Shown here piece by piece: positions 1 through 9,792 of a DNA stretch of 64,000 nucleotides. Positions within the stretch are counted from its first letter, which is position 1. The number at the start of each line of letters is the position of its first letter. The stretch is from Nannocystis sp. RBIL2. Lineage in GTDB: Bacteria > Myxococcota_A > Polyangia > Nannocystales > Nannocystaceae. Location: assembly GCF_026626745.1 (NCBI RefSeq), contig NZ_JAPNJW010000001.1, positions 6,108,001-6,172,000 of the forward strand. Reading direction: 5' to 3'. The notes under the pieces were generated by a model. It was given only the letters and a program-made list of their open reading frames with translations, was not told the origin of the DNA and ran no database searches. Both the position numbers and the translations under genes were made by a program.

Positions 1-96
1 TCGACGGCGTGCGAGGTCCTCGACATCGTCGACGGCGGGATGCTCGAGGCGAGCTGCGGCGAGGTGAAGCCCGGCTCCGCGCGCCCGCCGACGTGA
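1..96 (+). CDS. C-terminal end of an unidentified protein (partial)
   Basis: An open frame enters from the left edge and stops with TGA at 94-96. It encodes about 31 residues ending in GSARPPT. High GC at third codon positions is compatible with coding, but the piece is too short to identify a family. The next gene runs on the opposite strand. Confidence 0.4.
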   Translation, partial: STACEVLDIVDGGMLEASCGEVKPGSARPPT

Positions 97-159
97 CGCG
101 AGCGCGAGGACGTCGGGCGAGGCATCGGTTCGCGCTGCGTCCCCTCGCGGTCGCGTGAT

Positions 160-1560
160 TCAGCTCGGGTCGAGCACGCGGCCGAGCCAGAGCAGGGTGT
201 TGGTGCCACGGTCGCGGATCGCGAACAGGAAGGGGCGGTCCGCGGCGAAGCTCTCCTCGGCGAAGAGGCCTCCGTCGCTGTCGTGGATCACGATCGCGGT
301 GGCGGCCGCGGCCTCGACGCCCTTCTCGTCCACGCCGATGAAGGTGTTGTGATAGACGTTGTGGATCGCCATCGGCTGATCCTCCCCCGCGAGGCCCGAG
401 AAGTCGGCGCCGAAGAGCTGGAAGGACTGCGGCATGCCGAGCGCTTCCAGGGTCGGCTTGAGCCCGAAGGCGCTGTCGAAGCTGAAGCGGGGGACCGCGA
501 GCTCGAGGTTGGTCGGGGCCAGGCCGGCGAGCACTTCGCCCAGCTTGGCGCCGTCGAGACCCTCGACGTACGCGTCGAACGTGCCCGGCTCGGGGAGGAT
601 GAAGACCATCGACAGCTCGCTGCCCCGCAGCGGCAGCTCGGCTGCGGCGACGCCGGCGCCCCTGAAGTGAGAGGTCGTGTCGAACACGCCGCGCATCATC
701 GCCACCGAGACCTCGCTGGCGTCCTTGCGCGTGAACTTCACGCCGTCCACGACCTCCTCGAAGGGCTGCTCCCAGGGGGCCTTGAGGAAGAGCGCGTTGA
801 CGAGGACGCCGGTGACCTCGGGGATGATCGACTTCGGCGGCAAGAGCTCGGTGATCCGGCCGGCGGTCTCGCCCGCGACCCACTCGTTGATGGCCAGGCG
901 AGAACCCTCGGGGTCGCCGGCGATGTCGAGCGCGTACACGTCGCTGCCGTAGTGGACGGCGAGCACGTCGAGGAAGGGCGCGAGCCAGTCGATGTCGAGG
1001 CGCCCGAACATCTGATTGACGAGCTCGAGCCGGACCGAATCGTCGCCCTCGACCTCGCCGGACTTCGGCAGCGCGCGCTTGGCGAGGTCGAGGTCGAGGT
1101 GGTTGAACGCCGCGTGCAGGCGCGGCTTGGCGAGCGTGAAGTGGAGCACGTCGGCGATCTCGGCCTCGCTGATCGTGCGGGCGCCCTCGTAGAGCATCCC
1201 GAACGCGATCCGCAGGCTGGCCGGCGAGATGGCGCGGTTGTCCTCGCCGGCCGGCAGGGCCTTGAAGAGCTCGACGGCGAAGCTGCGCTCGTCGGCGGCC
1301 ATCGCGGCGAGCTCCTCCGCGGACAGATCCGGCGCGAGGTCCCGCGGCTTGTCCGAGCCGACAGGCTCGCCCGGCGGCTCGTTCGCCTCGCCCGTGGTCT
1401 CGGTGGTCGGCTCGTTCGTGGTCCCCTGGGTCTCGCTCGCGCCCTCGGTCTCGCTCGCACCCTCGGTCTCGCCGGGGTTTGTCCCGGTGCATGCGGGAGC
1501 GCCCAGAAGCAGGGCCAGAGTGGGTAGGACGGAGATGCGGTTCAGGGCGATGAGCGGCAT
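160..1560 (-). CDS. Serpin-family protease inhibitor, probable lipoprotein
   Basis: The protein is a full-length serpin. The N-terminus is a hydrophobic signal (RISVLPTLALLLGAPAC) followed by an acidic linker with repeats of SETEGA, so it is probably exported and perhaps lipidated. The serpin core starts near residue 75. Family signatures are ALFLKAPWEQPF, the strongly conserved C-terminal ADRPFLFAIRD, and a reactive-loop hinge GVEAAAATA, whose small residues are typical of inhibitory serpins that insert the cleaved loop. Counting from the hinge Glu puts the scissile bond near HDSD, so the target protease cannot be guessed with confidence. I chose the ATG at 1560 because it places the signal peptide at the N-terminus; a TTG at 1605 is in frame upstream. 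The gene stands alone and is convergent with the partial gene at the left edge. Confidence 0.88.
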   Translation of the reverse strand: MPLIALNRISVLPTLALLLGAPACTGTNPGETEGASETEGASETQGTTNEPTTETTGEANEPPGEPVGSDKPRDLAPDLSAEELAAMAADERSFAVELFKALPAGEDNRAISPASLRIAFGMLYEGARTISEAEIADVLHFTLAKPRLHAAFNHLDLDLAKRALPKSGEVEGDDSVRLELVNQMFGRLDIDWLAPFLDVLAVHYGSDVYALDIAGDPEGSRLAINEWVAGETAGRITELLPPKSIIPEVTGVLVNALFLKAPWEQPFEEVVDGVKFTRKDASEVSVAMMRGVFDTTSHFRGAGVAAAELPLRGSELSMVFILPEPGTFDAYVEGLDGAKLGEVLAGLAPTNLELAVPRFSFDSAFGLKPTLEALGMPQSFQLFGADFSGLAGEDQPMAIHNVYHNTFIGVDEKGVEAAAATAIVIHDSDGGLFAEESFAADRPFLFAIRDRGTNTLLWLGRVLDPS

Positions 1561-1826
1561 GCGGATCGGGAGGATGGCAAGCCTCGTGCCAGGCAAAGAA
1601 AACAACTGCCCCGAGGCGCCGCGCGCCTTTCCATGACACCGAGGCCAAAGACCCTGACACCGGGGTCACGGCGACCTCGCGCGAACTCGACTTCGACCGT
1701 CTTTGCGAAGGTCGGAGGGTGTCCTGCTCGCCCGCGACACCTCGACGTGCCCGCGAAAGAGACCGTCCGCGAATGGATGCGCGCGACCTTGGACGGGCGG
1801 CGTACGCCGCCCGGCGCGTCATGGCC

Positions 1827-2396
1827 TCACGGCATGAGCCATTGCTGGTTGGCGCCGTTCCAGCAGTCCCACATGACGAGGTGAGCGCCGTTGTTGGGGT
1901 CGACGCCGAGGATGTCCAGGCACTTGTTGTTCAACACGCTGCGGATCTGCCGCCCGTCCCAGTACCATTTCTGATTGGCGCCGCCCCAGCAGTCCCACAT
2001 GACGACGTGGGCGCCGTTGTTGGGGTCGACGCCGAGGATGTCCAGGCACTTGTTGTTCAATGCGCTGCGGATCTGCTGCCCGTCCCAGTACCAGCGCTGA
2101 TTGGCGCCGCCCCAGCAGTCCCACGTGACGACGTGGGCGCCGTTTTGGGGGTCGACGCCGAGGATGTCCATGCACTTGTTGTTCAACACGCTGCGGATCT
2201 CCCCCGGATCGGCAGCATTCGGGCGCGGCTCGGACGCGACGTCCCCCGACGCGCCAGGCAGCTCGCCGACCGCATCTGTCGCCGTGGGAGCAGCGAGCTC
2301 CGCTGGCGCGACGGGGGGGTCGGCGGCCGAGGCGTGCGTGGCGAACATAGCGAAGGAGAGGGAGAGCACCGCGTCGAGAACCAGCATACGTTTCAC
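1827..2396 (-). CDS. Secreted ricin-type beta-trefoil lectin repeat protein
   Basis: The 189-residue protein has a Sec signal peptide (cleavage near HASA-AD, residue 24), a Pro/Ala-rich linker and three consecutive repeats of about 42 residues. Each repeat carries NNKCLDILGVDP, DCWGGANQ and a final QxW-type motif, characteristic of one beta-trefoil carbohydrate-binding domain with three lobes. The third lobe ends at QQWLMP, exactly at the C-terminus. No catalytic domain is present, so the protein probably binds glycans on its own or as a partner. The three lobes are nearly identical, unusual for trefoils, whose lobes normally diverge. Confidence 0.85.
   Translation of the reverse strand: MKRMLVLDAVLSLSFAMFATHASAADPPVAPAELAAPTATDAVGELPGASGDVASEPRPNAADPGEIRSVLNNKCMDILGVDPQNGAHVVTWDCWGGANQRWYWDGQQIRSALNNKCLDILGVDPNNGAHVVMWDCWGGANQKWYWDGRQIRSVLNNKCLDILGVDPNNGAHLVMWDCWNGANQQWLMP
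1830..2198 (-). repeat. Three in-frame 126-bp tandem repeats in the lectin gene
   Basis: The segment gaggatgtcc recurs at 1908, 2034 and 2160, an exact 126-bp period equal to 42 codons. Copies differ by only a few bases, including third positions, which points to recent duplication or gene conversion. Confidence 0.9.
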
Positions 2397-2703
2397 CTTT
2401 CGAGGGGTTGTCGATGACGCTCGAACGATGAAAGGCTTCCGCTATTTCGCCAGCGAGCAGGCGCGTAGTTTTTTCGTCGCTCGCGTCGGCGGCGCAGGCA
2501 TGCGAGCGAGCAGCATTCGCTGCGACCGATTCGGCAGTACGCCTCACGCAGTCGCGGGGGGGTTCGGGCTCCCGGTGTCACAGGCGAGTATCGGGCGCGG
2601 CGAGGCGCGGAAAAGCCCCGCGAGATTGTTCGCCCGAGAGCAACAATCGGTTCGCCGGGCGAGGGCTAGTTGAGAGCGCGGTCGGGGGTCATCGTTGGGC
2701 TCC
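2397..2703. promoter_or_regulatory. Divergent intergenic region with an inverted repeat
   Basis: This gap separates the divergent lectin and YceI genes and must hold both promoters. At 2624-2648 lies a 7-bp inverted repeat, gattgtt and aacaatc, around an 11-base spacer, 56 bases before the YceI start. It could be an operator. I see no open frame worth calling here. Confidence 0.4.
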
Positions 2704-3252
2704 ATGACGACTGCGACGAATACCCCGACCCGCTGGACCATCGACACCTCGCACTCGAGCGTCGGCTTCAGCGTGCGCCACATGATGATTACCAACGTCC
2801 GCGGCGAGTTCAAGAAGTTCGCCGGCGAGGTCGTGCTCGACCCGCAGAACCCCGGCGCCTCGGGCGTGCAGGCGACCGTCGAGATCGGGTCGATCCACAC
2901 CCGCGAGGAGCAGCGCGACGCGCACCTGCGCGGCGCCGACTTCTTCGACGCGGAGAAGTACCCGACGATGACGTTCCAGTCGAAGCGCTTGGCCCGCACG
3001 GACGACGGCTACGATGTCGTGGGCGACCTGACGATCCGCGACCAGACGCGCGAGGTGGTGCTCAAGGTCGAGGACGTGACCGGCGAGACTGCCGACCCGT
3101 GGGGCAACACCCGCATCGGCGCATCTGCGAAGACCAAGATTCGCCGCTCGGAGTTCGGGATCACCTGGAACGCGCTGCTCGAGCTGGGCGGGGCGATGGT
3201 CGGCGACGAGGTGACGATCAACATCGAGGTCTCTCTGGTAAAACAGAAGTAA
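2704..3252 (+). CDS. YceI-family lipid-binding protein
   Basis: The 182-residue protein matches the YceI beta-barrel family: TRWTIDTSHSSVGFSVRHMM at the start, then SIHTREEQRDAHLRGADFFD and a conserved YPTMTFQS. YceI proteins bind isoprenoid or other amphiphilic ligands in a lipocalin-like barrel. Many are periplasmic, but no signal peptide is visible, so this copy is probably cytoplasmic. ATG at 2704 is preferred over the in-frame TTG at 2695 because the family normally begins just before the TxWxID motif. An OsmC-like gene follows after 5 bases, so the two are probably co-transcribed and may share a role in stress by reactive species. Confidence 0.9.
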   Translation: MTTATNTPTRWTIDTSHSSVGFSVRHMMITNVRGEFKKFAGEVVLDPQNPGASGVQATVEIGSIHTREEQRDAHLRGADFFDAEKYPTMTFQSKRLARTDDGYDVVGDLTIRDQTREVVLKVEDVTGETADPWGNTRIGASAKTKIRRSEFGITWNALLELGGAMVGDEVTINIEVSLVKQK

Positions 3253-3257
3253 GTCCC

Positions 3258-3656
3258 ATGACGATCCGCTCGACGAACGAGAGCCCCCCGCAATTCCGCC
3301 AGGTCGTGACGATCGACGCGCACACGCTCCACGCCGACGTGAGCAGCGCGCTCGGCGGCGCGGCCTCGGCGCCCGGCCCGCACGAACTGTTCGACGCCTC
3401 GCTGGCCACCTGCAAGGCGCTCACCGCCTGCGTGTTCGCCAAGTCGCGCGGCATCGCCCTCGAGCGCGTGACGGTCGAGGTCGAACGCGACGACTCGCAG
3501 GAGCGCCAGGGCACCTACGTGCTCAGCGTCAAGCTCGCCTTCGAGGGCGCGCTGTCCGAGGCCGACAAGCACAAGCTGCACGAGACCGTGTTGCGCTGCC
3601 CGATCCACAAGCTGATGACGACCTCGACGGTGGAGATCCGTCAGACGCTCGCCTGA
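3258..3656 (+). CDS. OsmC-family peroxiredoxin-like protein
   Basis: The 132-residue protein has the OsmC/Ohr fold signatures: HELFDASLATCKALT with the first redox cysteine and VLRCPIHK with the second. Family members reduce organic hydroperoxides through this cysteine pair. The size and the CPIHK motif resemble the YhfA-like OsmC subgroup more than classical Ohr. It starts 5 bases after the YceI stop, suggesting one transcript. Confidence 0.9.
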   Translation: MTIRSTNESPPQFRQVVTIDAHTLHADVSSALGGAASAPGPHELFDASLATCKALTACVFAKSRGIALERVTVEVERDDSQERQGTYVLSVKLAFEGALSEADKHKLHETVLRCPIHKLMTTSTVEIRQTLA

Positions 3657-3712
3657 CCCTTGGGACACCCGCTATTCTTCTCAAGAGAATCACACCGCCA
3701 GGGAGCACAGCC

Positions 3713-4621
3713 ATGCAAGCAGATGATTCAGCGGAGACGGCGATCGAGCTCGAGATCGCGGCGCGGCCGCGGCGGCTCGACGCGTTCGAGGTCGGCCGCG
3801 TGCTGCCAGCGCCGGTCCGGCGCATGGTCGGCCCGTTCGCGTTCTTCGATCACATGGGCCCGGCGCACCTCGAGCCGGGGCTGGGGATGGACGTGCGGCC
3901 GCACCCGCACATCGGCCTGGCGACGGTGACGTACCTGTTCGAGGGCGAGATCCTCCACCGCGACAGCCTGGGCTCGCTGCAGCCGATCCGCCCCGGCGCG
4001 ATCAACTGGATGACCGCGGGCCGCGGGATCGTCCACTCGGAGCGCTCGCCCGCCGAGGCGCGCGCGCAGGGGCCGAAGCTGCACGGGCTGCAGCTGTGGG
4101 TCGCGCTGCCGCGCGAGGCGGAGGAGTCCGAGCCGGCTTTTTCGCACCACCCGACCGACACGATCCCCGAGCTGTCGAGCCCGGGCGTGCGCGTGCGCGT
4201 GCTCGCGGGTTCGGCCTACGGGGTGACGGCGCCGACGCCGATCGCGTCGCCGCTGGTCTACGTCGAGGCCCACCTCGAGGCGGGCGCGACGTTCGAGCTG
4301 CCGCCGGCGACCGAGCGGGCGGTCTACGTGATCGAGGGCGAGCTGCGCAGCGGCGACCGGACGGTGCCGCCGCGCACGATGGCGGTGCTGCGCAGCGGCA
4401 AGGCCGGGGCGCTGACGGCGACGGCGCCGACGCGGATGGTGCTGATCGGGGGCGAGCCGCTGAGCGAGCCGCGCTTCATCTGGTGGAACTTCGTGTCGAG
4501 CTCGCAGGAGCGGATCGTCCAGGCCGCCCACGAGTGGAAGGAGCAGCGCTTCCCGCGGGTCCCCGGCGACGAGAAGGAGTGGATCCCGCTCGTCGACGAG
4601 CCGAAGTTCGCGCCCCCGTGA
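3713..4621 (+). CDS. Pirin-family bicupin
   Basis: The 302-residue protein is a pirin: VGPFAFFDHMGP, then the metal-binding RPHPHIGLATVTYLF and GRGIVHSE motifs that supply three His and one Glu in the N-terminal cupin, and a C-terminal cupin with the ending FIWWNFVSSS. Bacterial pirins bind Fe or another metal; some oxidise quercetin, others bind partners in central metabolism, so substrate and role are open. A plausible ribosome site, gggag, precedes the ATG. It lies 56 bases after the OsmC gene and may share its transcript. Confidence 0.9.
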   Translation: MQADDSAETAIELEIAARPRRLDAFEVGRVLPAPVRRMVGPFAFFDHMGPAHLEPGLGMDVRPHPHIGLATVTYLFEGEILHRDSLGSLQPIRPGAINWMTAGRGIVHSERSPAEARAQGPKLHGLQLWVALPREAEESEPAFSHHPTDTIPELSSPGVRVRVLAGSAYGVTAPTPIASPLVYVEAHLEAGATFELPPATERAVYVIEGELRSGDRTVPPRTMAVLRSGKAGALTATAPTRMVLIGGEPLSEPRFIWWNFVSSSQERIVQAAHEWKEQRFPRVPGDEKEWIPLVDEPKFAPP

Positions 4622-4636
4622 GGCCCGGCCTTCGGG

Positions 4637-4736
4637 GCATGCTCCAAAGAGCATGTCCCGAAGGACGGATCGAACACGAGGAAGTAGCGGGGCTGCGCCT
4701 CGCCCAGCATGTCCCGAAGGACATGTTCCGGGCGAG
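4637..4736. repeat. Cluster of short hairpins of the dispersed CATGTCC family
   Basis: Between the convergent pirin and lipoprotein genes lie two hairpins. The first (4637-4657) pairs gcatgctc with gagcatg. The second (about 4699-4736) pairs catgtcc with ggacatg and extends outward through cgccc and gggcg. They could stop transcription from both sides, but there is no T tract. Confidence 0.7.
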
Positions 4737-4770
4737 CCCCGAGGCGCGGCTCGCTCTCACAGGCGATGCG

Positions 4771-5670
4771 TCACGGGATGACGCATACCCCGACGTCTTC
4801 GAGGCCGGTGGGGGCCTCGCCCTCGCCGTACCACGCGACGCACACCATCCCGTACTGGCCGCACGGGTCGGCGAGGTCGGTGTCGCAGTACGCCGAGCAG
4901 CAGGCCTGACCGTTGCAGTTGGCCACGTACTCGCCGCTGAGGCAGGTGTTGCCCGGGTCGCAGCCGTTGGCGTAGATGCAGCCGTCGCCGACCTTGCCGG
5001 TGTTGCCGGAGGCGTCCGGGACGCAGGCGAACTCGTTCTCCACGCCGACGCACTCGTTGTCCGCGCCGCAGAACGCCTGGTTCAGCGGGTCGCACTTGGC
5101 GACGCATTGCCCGATGTCGTCGATGACGACGCACACCTGGTTGGCGGCGCATCCGTCGCACGGATCTTCGGGCGGCCGGATGAAGGTGCCGCTGTCGTCG
5201 CCCGAGTCCGTGGTGATGAAGCTGGCGCTGTCGGTCTCGGTGTCGCTGCTCGGCCAGTCCGAGGTCGAGGGGCCGGTGGTTCGGTCGACGCCGGTGGTGC
5301 CGGGGCCGGTGGTGGTCGTGCCCTCGTCGTCGGTCGTGCTGGCATTCGTGGCGTGCGTGCTGTTCGTCGTCGGGTTCGTCGCCGCAGTGGTGATGTTGCC
5401 GGTGGTGCCGTCGGTGGGGTCGGTGCCGCCCGTGCTGGACGTGTCTCCGTCGTCGTTGTCGTCGGGCTGACTGCTGTTGCCCTGGGTGTTGTTGCCGCCC
5501 GGCTGACACTTGTCGACGAAGCACATGAGCCCCGGCAGACACTGGCCCTCGATACACGGGCCGGTGACCTGACCTGCCATTGCCCCGGCCGTCAACGGGC
5601 TCTCGGAGTCGCTACAGGCGACCAATAAAAATGCGGCGATTGAGAACGAATACGCGCGAAATGTCGGCAT
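4771..5670 (-). CDS. Cys-rich surface lipoprotein with Thr/Ser linker
   Basis: The 299-residue protein begins with a lipoprotein signal (SIAAFLLVAC, Cys19). Next comes a short Cys-containing segment (GPCIEGQCLPGLMCFVDKC), a roughly 110-residue linker rich in Thr, Ser, Asp and Gly, and a C-terminal domain with about 16 cysteines including CDGCAANQVCVVID and CNGQACCSAYC. This architecture matches extracellular proteins in myxobacteria of unknown role; the cysteines probably form disulfides. It has the same build as the protein at 14986-15963. No catalytic motif is seen. Confidence 0.8.
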   Translation of the reverse strand: MPTFRAYSFSIAAFLLVACSDSESPLTAGAMAGQVTGPCIEGQCLPGLMCFVDKCQPGGNNTQGNSSQPDDNDDGDTSSTGGTDPTDGTTGNITTAATNPTTNSTHATNASTTDDEGTTTTGPGTTGVDRTTGPSTSDWPSSDTETDSASFITTDSGDDSGTFIRPPEDPCDGCAANQVCVVIDDIGQCVAKCDPLNQAFCGADNECVGVENEFACVPDASGNTGKVGDGCIYANGCDPGNTCLSGEYVANCNGQACCSAYCDTDLADPCGQYGMVCVAWYGEGEAPTGLEDVGVCVIP

Positions 5671-6311
5671 GCGGCGGACGTTATACGAGCCGCCTCCAAA
5701 AGGTCAATGCATGGACGTACGATTCCGAATGGAGGCAATGGACGCTGAAGATGTCGCAAATCCCCGTTTGGGTGCCCGGGCCGCGGGGCCGCGCGGAGGC
5801 GGGTGAGTGGAAGGAATGGCGTGAGCGCAGGGTGAACTACATCCAGGCGAACGGATGGAGCGAGCCGTGGCCCGAACTCGTATCCGCATGGAACGCTGGT
5901 CCGAGGCGAACTGCTGTCACGCTCGCTCTTTGGGCGTGACCGCAGCTCGCCCGGGAATCTCGGCGCGAGTCGGTCGTGGGCCGGGACTGCCTCGCGGGGA
6001 GTCGCTGTCCAGGAGCCCCGCGGAGAGCTTCGCCCCGGCTGCTCGAGCGCGACCTCTCGATCGGCGACGGCGATGGAAAATTTTGAAGGTCGGTACGGCG
6101 CGATCACGCGGCGTCGCTCGTGGACGCGCGGACTGGGCGATGACCGAGCGGCGCGACGTCGGCGGTCAGCCGCGGCTGGACTCGTAGGTCAGCGGGGCGC
6201 AGTGCTTCTTCGGTCGGTCGGTCGGCTCGCCAGCGACCGCGAGCGCGCGCATGACTGTATCGTCGCCGGCTCGGCTCTCACGGTCGCGCGGCAGTGAGAG
6301 CTCGGCCTCGC
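5671..6311. other. Intergenic stretch without a credible gene
   Basis: About 640 bases lie between the Cys-rich lipoprotein and RidA. Open frames exist on both strands, but none shows a recognisable motif or the codon pattern of neighbouring genes. Its composition is slightly less GC-rich around 5680-5880. I see no RNA gene or palindrome of the dispersed family. Confidence 0.5.
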
Positions 6312-6692
6312 TCAGAGGTGGGCGATGGCTTCGATCTCGACCTTGAAGTTGAAGGGCAGGCGCGCCACTTCGATGCAGGTGCGGGCGGGGATCTGGGGGC
6401 CCGGGAAGAACTTGGCGTAGACCTTGTTGAAGGCGGCGAACTGGCCCATGTCGGTGATGAAGGCGGTGATCTTCAGCACCTTCTCGAGGCTGGAGCCGGC
6501 CTTCTCGAGCGTGCGCCGGAGGTTGGTGAGGGTGGCGTGGGTCTCGGCCACCAGGTCACCGAGAGTGATGCCCAGCGTCTCGACGTCGACGGCGGCGTGC
6601 CCGGAGGTGAAGATGAAGCCGTTGTGGTCGCGGTGCCACGAGAAGATCGGGCCGTGCTCGAGCTGGTGGGGGCTTCGGTGGTGACTCGTCAT
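6312..6692 (-). CDS. ridA: RidA-family enamine/imine deaminase
   Basis: The 126-residue protein is a typical RidA (YjgF/YER057c/UK114): FTSGHAAVD near the start, TLEKAGSSLEKVLKITAFITDM in the middle and PARTCIEVARLP near the end. The Arg in RTCIEVA is the residue that holds the substrate carboxylate in deaminating RidA proteins. The family hydrolyses reactive 2-aminoacrylate and related enamines, or has other roles in other subgroups. It lies 38 bases after the downstream end of the amidohydrolase pair on the same strand and may be co-transcribed with it. Confidence 0.9.
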   Translation of the reverse strand: MTSHHRSPHQLEHGPIFSWHRDHNGFIFTSGHAAVDVETLGITLGDLVAETHATLTNLRRTLEKAGSSLEKVLKITAFITDMGQFAAFNKVYAKFFPGPQIPARTCIEVARLPFNFKVEIEAIAHL

Positions 6693-6730
6693 TGGGTCCA
6701 GCGATCTATACCGCGACGTGGGCGGGGGCG

Positions 6731-8137
6731 TCACTTTTGCGGGGGTGCCGCGGTGGTCGCAGCGGCGCCGGTGTCGGGGCGAGGACGCGCGTCGGTCGAC
6801 TTCGTGGACTTGCCGCCGCCGAACTTGTCGAGGCTGCGATAGCGGTCGCGCAAGAGGGTCTGGCGCGAGACCATCGGGATCGCGCGGCCGCGGACGAGCA
6901 CGTCGGTGGGACGACTGCTGAGCTCGAGCGGGTCGCCGCTCCAGACGACGAGGTTGGCGACCTTGCCGACGGCGACGCTGCCGTGCGTCGCGCCCTGGCC
7001 GTAGGCGAGGGCCGGCTCGAGGGTGATCGCGCGCAGCGCAGTGGCCCACGGCAGGCCGTTGGCGACCGCGATGCCGGCCTCCTGCGTGACGTTGCGGAGG
7101 TTGTGCGAGTCGTCGAGCCAGGCGATGACGACGGGCACGCCGGCGGCGGCCAGCAGGGCGGCGCTGTCGAGGCGCGCGCCGAGAGTGTCGAAGCTGCTCG
7201 GCAAGTTGCGCGACGGCTGCACGATCACCGGCACCTTGGCGGCGGCCAGCTCCGGCGCGACCTTCCACGCCTCGGCGCCGCCGACGACGACGAGCCGCAG
7301 CTTGTACTCCCTGGCCAGGTCGAGCGCGGCGAGGATGTCGCTCGCGCGGTCGGCGGACAGGGTCAGCGGGATCTGGCCGGCCAGCGTGGGCTGCAGCGCC
7401 TGCAGGTCGAGCGCGTGGGCGGCGAACGGCCGGGTCTGGGCCCGCTCGTAGGCGTCCTTGCGGCCGCGGAACACCTGCGCGTCGCTGAGGACCTCGTGCA
7501 GCTTGGCCAGCGCGGCCGCGCGGGAGCCCCCGAAGCTGTGGCCGAGGTTGCCGTCGAGCGCCACGCCGGCCTTGGTGAGGGCGCCGCGGTGGTCGCCGTG
7601 GACGAGGTCGACCCATGCGACCTGTCCCGAGAGCAAGCCGCCCGCGGGGGCGACCGCGGCCGTGGTGACGCCGCCGAGCGCCTGCACCTGGATCAGGCTC
7701 GACTCGGCGTGGAAGGCCCGGCTGGCGTCGTAGGCGGCGCGGATCGGGTGGTCGCCGGCCCGGGCGTCGTCGTGCGTGCTGCCCTCGAGATCGATCTCCA
7801 CCAGGCCGAGCTGGTTGTCGCAGGCGATCAGGCCCGGCGTGACGACCTTGCCGGCGGCGTCGATGCGCAGCGCGTCGGCCGGGGCGCTCGCGGCCAGCTC
7901 GGGGCCGCCGACGCCGGCGAACTTGCCGTCGCGGACGACGATGGTCGCGTTCTTGACGACGGTGCCGTCGCCGACGTGGAGGTCGCCGCCGCTGACGACC
8001 ACGACAGGGGCGGCGGGGCGGGCCGGTGCGGTCGCGGGGCGGGCCGGTGCGGTCGCGGGGCGGGCCGGAGCGGTCGCGGAGCGGGCCGCCGGGGCCGGGG
8101 CGAGCAAGGTGAGGGCGGCGAGGAGGATGTGGCTCAT
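6731..8137 (-). CDS. Amidohydrolase-like exported protein lacking the HxH metal motif
   Basis: The 468-residue protein has a signal peptide, a linker with three copies of ATAPARP, and a full amidohydrolase (imidazolonepropionase/TIM-barrel) scaffold with GKVVTPGLI and a C-terminal VAVGKVANLVVWSGDPL. Where active relatives have HSHLG after TPGLID, it has ACDNQLG, so both His of the first metal motif are gone. It lies 17 bases downstream of a paralogue with all ligands. This suggests a non-catalytic or differently acting partner; an altered active site is also possible. The C-terminal 40 residues are rich in Lys, Ser and Ala and probably disordered. Confidence 0.8.
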   Translation of the reverse strand: MSHILLAALTLLAPAPAARSATAPARPATAPARPATAPARPAAPVVVVSGGDLHVGDGTVVKNATIVVRDGKFAGVGGPELAASAPADALRIDAAGKVVTPGLIACDNQLGLVEIDLEGSTHDDARAGDHPIRAAYDASRAFHAESSLIQVQALGGVTTAAVAPAGGLLSGQVAWVDLVHGDHRGALTKAGVALDGNLGHSFGGSRAAALAKLHEVLSDAQVFRGRKDAYERAQTRPFAAHALDLQALQPTLAGQIPLTLSADRASDILAALDLAREYKLRLVVVGGAEAWKVAPELAAAKVPVIVQPSRNLPSSFDTLGARLDSAALLAAAGVPVVIAWLDDSHNLRNVTQEAGIAVANGLPWATALRAITLEPALAYGQGATHGSVAVGKVANLVVWSGDPLELSSRPTDVLVRGRAIPMVSRQTLLRDRYRSLDKFGGGKSTKSTDARPRPDTGAAATTAAPPQK

Positions 8138-8154
8138 GGGACAGGTCCTCGCGG

Positions 8155-9669
<1,515 letters not shown>

Positions 9670-9792
9670 GCGCCGAACCTACGCCGGACGCGGCAGACCG
9701 GGCAATCGCCGTGCGGCGGCCCGGACGTGTGTTTGAGCCCGGTCCACGGCGGTGGCGGCGCGAGCCGGCCGCGGATATCCTTCGCGCCGCTC

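Noticed and set aside
283..1527. Long open frame opposite the serpin gene
   Set aside because: A GC-rich shadow: Arg/Glu/Val-rich, low complexity, no motif, fully antisense to a clear gene.
5592..6107. 171-codon minus-strand frame in the gap after the Cys-rich lipoprotein
   Set aside because: Codon pattern and composition do not match real genes here, and no motif is seen.
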